NCBI GenBank assembly: GCA_025928535.1
Contig: JAICJJ010000062.1
Coordinates: 1-9,789, forward strand
Source: Thermomicrobiales bacterium
Lineage (GTDB): Bacteria > Chloroflexota > Chloroflexia > Thermomicrobiales > UBA6265
Reading direction: 5' to 3'
Length of the DNA stretch: 9,789 nucleotides
Position numbers and translations under genes: made by a program
Shown: piece after piece, positions 7,109-9,789 of the stretch
How the letters are laid out: each line of letters begins with the position of its first letter
Position numbering within the stretch: the first letter of the stretch is position 1
Notes under the pieces: generated by a model
What the model saw: the letters and a program-made list of their open reading frames with translations, nothing else
Told to the model about the DNA's origin: nothing
The model's database searches: none

Positions 7109-8115
7109 TCCGCCCGGCGCTTCAGCGACCGCTGGGCAATGCGCGTTCGAATCGGATCGCGCGCGGCCAGCGCCACGCGGGCGGCGCCGGCCAGCGCCGG
7201 ATGGTATCGACGCTCCAGCGTCGGCGGATAGTCGATCACCTCGCCGCCGAAGCCGATCTTGAATTGATAGAGCCCGTCGGTCGCGATGCCCCAGAAGTCG
7301 TACCAATGCGACCCGCGCTCGCGCGCCCAGCGCATCAATTCCCATTGCACCAAATGCGCGGCGCCATGGCCGCGACGTTCGGTCGATGTGCCTCCATGGA
7401 GATAGACGGCGCCATCCCCGAAGCAGACTGCCAGGGCGGCCGCGATGATCTGGTCGTCATGGCGCGCCATCATGAGCGCCGCGTCGTCGTCGAACAGACG
7501 AAGCAGATCGTCGTAGTACGCGGGGGGATGAATCGGGAAGCCGTTTCGCCGGCAGGTATCCGCCAGGAGCCGGTAGAAAAGCGCGCGATCGGACGCATCG
7601 CCAGCGGCCCGCTCGATGGCGACGCCATCCCGCGCCGCCCGACGCACGTGATAGCGCGTCGACGCATGCATGGCGGCAAGCAATTCGTCGTCAGAGCCGA
7701 GCGAAGCCTTGATGGTGCGCGCGGGATGCAGATGCGGCGGGCCGGCAGCGAAGCCGGTTTGCCGCTGGCCGGCGACGAACACCGGCTCCTGCTCGCATTC
7801 GACGACGACGCTGACCGCCCGATGTCGCCGGCACGTCTGGTCGATTGCCTCGACAAGATCGGGCCAGATCGCGTCGCCGCTGACGACGGGGCCGCGCGGA
7901 ATGTGGGCGAAACTGATCGGCCCGGCGTGCTTGAACATGACCTGGGCGAGCGCGACGCCCGACCCGTTCTCGACCCGCAGCCGCTCGATCCGCCAGCCTT
8001 GCCGCCGCCGGTATTCGCCCCAGCGCCACGACTGCAACAAGGACCCCCCCATCCGCGCAAGCTCGCGATCCCAGACGAGTTGCGCGTTCCCGGAGTCGTC
8101 AGCCAGGAACTGCAA
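7105..8115 (-). CDS. FemXAB-family aminoacyltransferase-like protein (copy 2)
   Basis: 336 residues, paralogous to the FemXAB gene at 1976-2980 along its full length. Shared blocks include LLQSWRWGEYRRRQGWR, SFAHIPRGPV, the Lys/Arg-rich centre near HASTRYHVRRAARDG, YDFWGIATDG, FKIGFGGE (GFGG at residues 288-291) and DYPPTLERRYHP. The family normally uses aminoacyl-tRNA to add amino acids to peptidoglycan precursors, but members in surface-polymer loci have other, unknown acceptors. The C-terminus ends in a basic stretch (SLKRRAD). The start is TTG at 8115, supported by AGGAG 10 bases upstream (plus-strand 8126-8130). Its stop overlaps the ATP-grasp stop in a shared CTAG. The tandem same-strand placement of two copies around the operon suggests duplication, or two enzymes of one pathway with different specificity. 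Confidence 0.85.
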   Translation of the reverse strand: MQFLADDSGNAQLVWDRELARMGGSLLQSWRWGEYRRRQGWRIERLRVENGSGVALAQVMFKHAGPISFAHIPRGPVVSGDAIWPDLVEAIDQTCRRHRAVSVVVECEQEPVFVAGQRQTGFAAGPPHLHPARTIKASLGSDDELLAAMHASTRYHVRRAARDGVAIERAAGDASDRALFYRLLADTCRRNGFPIHPPAYYDDLLRLFDDDAALMMARHDDQIIAAALAVCFGDGAVYLHGGTSTERRGHGAAHLVQWELMRWARERGSHWYDFWGIATDGLYQFKIGFGGEVIDYPPTLERRYHPALAGAARVALAARDPIRTRIAQRSLKRRAD

Positions 8116-8125
8116 AATTCAGGAT

Positions 8126-8130
8126 CTCCT
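8126..8130 (-). promoter_or_regulatory. Shine-Dalgarno site for the TTG start of fem copy 2
   Basis: AGGAG on the minus strand, 10 bases before TTG at 8115. This supports an unusual TTG start. Confidence 0.6.
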
Positions 8131-8188
8131 CGCGCCAGCCCCCAGGCTTGCGCAAAATCGCATCCGGCGCTCCCCGGAATCCGGCCGG

Positions 8189-8317
8189 CTACCGGCAAGC
8201 GGGGCGCCACGACTCGCGGACCTTGTCGGTCGGAGCCGCCCGTGAAGAATTGGCGCCGGGAGCGGGACTCGACAAGTCATCTCCCGGCGGCTGCCAGTTG
8301 GTGTCATCTGCTCCCAT
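8189..8317 (-). other. Doubtful 42-residue ORF in the fem copy 2 / IS gap
   Basis: An ATG at 8317 opens 42 codons beginning MGADDTNWQPPGDD and ending at TAG. The same frame continues after the stop as another 31 codons (ending REEILNFAVPG) to a second stop inside the start of the fem gene. A different minus-strand frame (ATG at 8364) also opens with a protein-like stretch, MSQRFAERDWGDFRVKWEQM. Together they may be remnants of one decayed gene upstream of fem copy 2. There is no good ribosome-binding site and codon use is only moderately G/C-ending, so this may be chance. Confidence 0.2.
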
Positions 8318-8387
8318 TTCACGCGGAAATCGCCCCAGTCACGCTCGGCGAAGCGTTGGCTCATGTCACCCTATCCCGCTCCGTCCG

Positions 8388-8403
8388 TGACAAAATTGTG
8401 TCA
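8388..8403. repeat. Short palindrome TGACA-N6-TGTCA
   Basis: The 16 bases read TGACAAAATTGTGTCA, with 5-base arms around an A/T-rich centre. They lie just outside the inferred left end of the IS element and about 270 bases upstream of fem copy 2. An operator is possible, but a 5-base palindrome can occur by chance. Confidence 0.2.
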
Positions 8404-8426
8404 ACGAACGACCTCCTTCGGTAATG

Positions 8427-8445
8427 TCCCGGGAAGTGTGAAATA
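8427..8445 (+). repeat. Putative left terminal inverted repeat of the IS256 element
   Basis: TCCCGGGAAGTGTGAAATA. Compared with the reverse complement of the last 19 bases of the window it shares TCCCG, GTG and GAAA, 12 of 19 positions without gaps. Confidence 0.4.
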
Positions 8446-8520
8446 GGGGTCGTTGAAGGAAGCGACCACCGCGTGGTTCTCATCGAAGTGGATACGGACT
8501 TCGAGCGAGAGGAGCACGCG

Positions 8521-9725
8521 ATGGCCGACGAGGTGAGGATGGCGCTGGCGGAGTTGCTGCGCAAGGCGGAGGAGGCGCCGGAGATGGACTGTTGCGGGAG
8601 GGGGTGCGGGTGCTGGCCGAGGCGCTGATGGAGGTGGAGGTCGCGCAGCGCCTCGGAGCCGCGCGACACGAACGGACGCCGGCGCGCATCGGGCAGCGCA
8701 CCGGTGATCGGGAGCGCGGCTGGGACGCCCGGGTCGGCACGGTCGACTTGTGGGCGCCACGCGTGCGCGACGGCGGCTTCTTCCCGAGCCTGCTGGAGCC
8801 GCGCAAATGGGCGGAGCGGCCGCTGGTGGCGGTGGTGCAGGAAGCCCATGTCGCCAGCGTCTCGACGCGCCGCGTCGATGATCTGGTCAAGGCGCCCGGG
8901 ATGGACGGCGTCAGCAAGAGCCAGGTCAGCCGGCTTTGCCAGACGCTGGACGCAGCGGTCGCGCGCTTCCGCGCCCGGCCGCTGACCGCGGCCTATCCCT
9001 CCCTGTGGCTCGACGCCACCTTCGTCAAGGGGCGCGAGCGCGGCAGCGTCGTCAGCCAGGCGGTGGTGGTGGCCATTGGCGTCACCGCGGACGGCGTCCG
9101 CGAGGTGCTGGGGGTGGACGTCGGGCCGAGCGAGGACGGGGCGTTCGGGCTGGCCTTCCTGCGCGGCTTGCTGGCGTGCGGCTTGTCCGGGGTGCGGCTG
9201 GTCACGAGCGATGCCCACCAAGGGCTCCGGGCCGCCATCGGCGCGGTGCTGCACGGAGCGAGTTGGCAGCGTTGTCGCGCGCACTGCGTCCGCGACGCGC
9301 TGGCGCTCGTGCTGAAGGCCGCCCAAGCCATGGTGGCGGCGACGATCCGCACCGCGTTCGGCCAGCCGACGCCGGAAGCGGCGCGTCGCCAATGGCGCGA
9401 GGTGGCCGATGGAGTCCGGGCACGGCGGCCGCGGCTGGCGGTCCTGCTCGACGACGCCGAGCCGGACGTCCTGGCCTCCCTCGCCTTCCCGGCGGCGCCC
9501 TGGCGCCAGATCTGGAGCACGAACCCGTTGGAGCGGCTCAACAAGGAGGTCAAGCGGCGCACCGACGTGATCGGCATCTTCCCGAATCCGGCGGCGGCGC
9601 TGCGTCTGGTCGGGGCGCTGCTGGCCGAGCAGCACGACGAGTGGCAGGTCGGCCGGCGCTACTTCAGCGCCGAGTCGCTGGCGCCGCTGCTCGCCGTCCA
9701 GCCGCCGCCAGCGCTGGCGGCATGA
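8521..9725 (+). pseudogene. IS256-family transposase, frameshifted near the N-terminus
   Basis: ATG at 8521 follows GGAG (8511-8514) by 6 bases and encodes MADEVRMALAELLRKAEEAP, typical of the N-terminus of this family. After the Asp codon at 8587-8589 the frame is lost and stops soon after. The rest continues in another frame from 8592 (LREGVRVLAEAL) to TGA at 9723-9725. Two bases stand where three are needed, so a single-base deletion at 8590-8591 is the simplest explanation; with it repaired the protein would be about 401 residues, the usual size. The catalytic DDE residues are all present: Asp in SLWLDATF (9012-9014), Asp in VTSDAHQG (9210-9212) and Glu in STNPLERLNKE (9531-9533), followed by the usual EWQVGRRYFS end. 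Initiation at TTG 8592 could still give a 377-residue protein lacking the start of the DNA-binding region. A sequencing or assembly error is also possible. Confidence 0.8.
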
Positions 9726-9770
9726 CGCGCTGGGGTGGGGCCCCGGCCCCCCCCCCCCGCGGACCCCGCG

Positions 9771-9789
9771 GTTTTCCCACAGGGCGGGA
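9771..9789 (-). repeat. Putative right terminal inverted repeat of the IS256 element (may be truncated)
   Basis: These last 19 bases, read on the minus strand, begin TCCCG and contain GTGGGAAAA, resembling the left end at 8427. A few outer bases probably lie beyond the window. Confidence 0.4.

Larger units (their letters stand above)
8420..9789 (+). mobile_element. IS256-family insertion sequence (right tip probably cut by window edge)
   Basis: One IS256 (mutator-type) transposase gene fills most of this stretch. The element is about 1.37 kb, normal for the family. Its left end is inferred near 8420-8427 and its right end at or a few bases beyond 9789, from a 19-base imperfect inverted repeat at 8427-8445 and 9771-9789 (12 of 19 positions agree). 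The left boundary is approximate and no target duplication can be checked because the right flank is missing. Between the stop codon and the right end lie a run of 12 C (9747-9758) and a CCGCGG repeat. Confidence 0.75.

Noticed and set aside
8361..9635. 424-codon minus-strand ORF opposite the transposase
   Set aside because: Mirror frame of a GC-rich gene, rich in Arg and Ala with no recognisable domain, while the plus strand has complete DDE transposase motifs.
1..9789. CRISPR array, tRNA or rRNA genes, or toxin-antitoxin/defence system
   Set aside because: No regularly spaced repeats, no cloverleaf-like or conserved rRNA sequence, and no defence-type protein motifs were seen.

Overview
This window is high-GC bacterial DNA with strong G/C preference at third codon positions, tight operon packing, and GTG/TTG starts beside clear Shine-Dalgarno sequences. 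The gene set is a secreted Cys-rich protein, a GT4 glycosyltransferase, two FemXAB-type transferases, a sulfolactate-forming pair and an ATP-grasp ligase. It resembles the cell-surface islands of Chloroflexota such as Thermomicrobia, but that assignment is a weak inference from style and content. No rRNA, tRNA or CRISPR was seen.

Layout from left to right: (1) 2-535 (+), the C-terminal part of a secreted-type Cys-rich protein with a knottin-like module and a basic tail. (2) 581-622, a perfect 18-bp stem-loop between genes. (3) 694-1941 (+), a GT4 glycosyltransferase. (4) 1976-2980 (-), a FemXAB-type transferase. (5) 3256-7108 (+), four tightly packed genes: SAM methyltransferase, phosphosulfolactate synthase (ComA family), 2-phosphosulfolactate phosphatase (ComB family) and an ATP-grasp ligase with a basic tail. 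(6) 7105-8115 (-), a second FemXAB-type transferase, paralogous to the first. (7) 8116-8420, a gap holding only doubtful ORF fragments. (8) about 8420 to the window edge (+), an IS256-family insertion sequence whose transposase carries an apparent one-base deletion near its N-terminus.

The most interesting part is the four-gene operon. ComA and ComB homologues are known to turn phosphoenolpyruvate and sulfite into (R)-3-sulfolactate. In methanogens this is the start of coenzyme M synthesis, but no ComC, ComD or ComE follows here. Instead the next gene is an ATP-grasp carboxylate ligase, and the whole set lies between two FemXAB enzymes and near a glycosyltransferase. My hypothesis is a pathway that makes sulfolactate and then attaches it through its carboxylate to an amine on an amino acid, amino sugar or cell-surface polymer, with methylation as another tailoring step. 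The end product cannot be read from the sequence.
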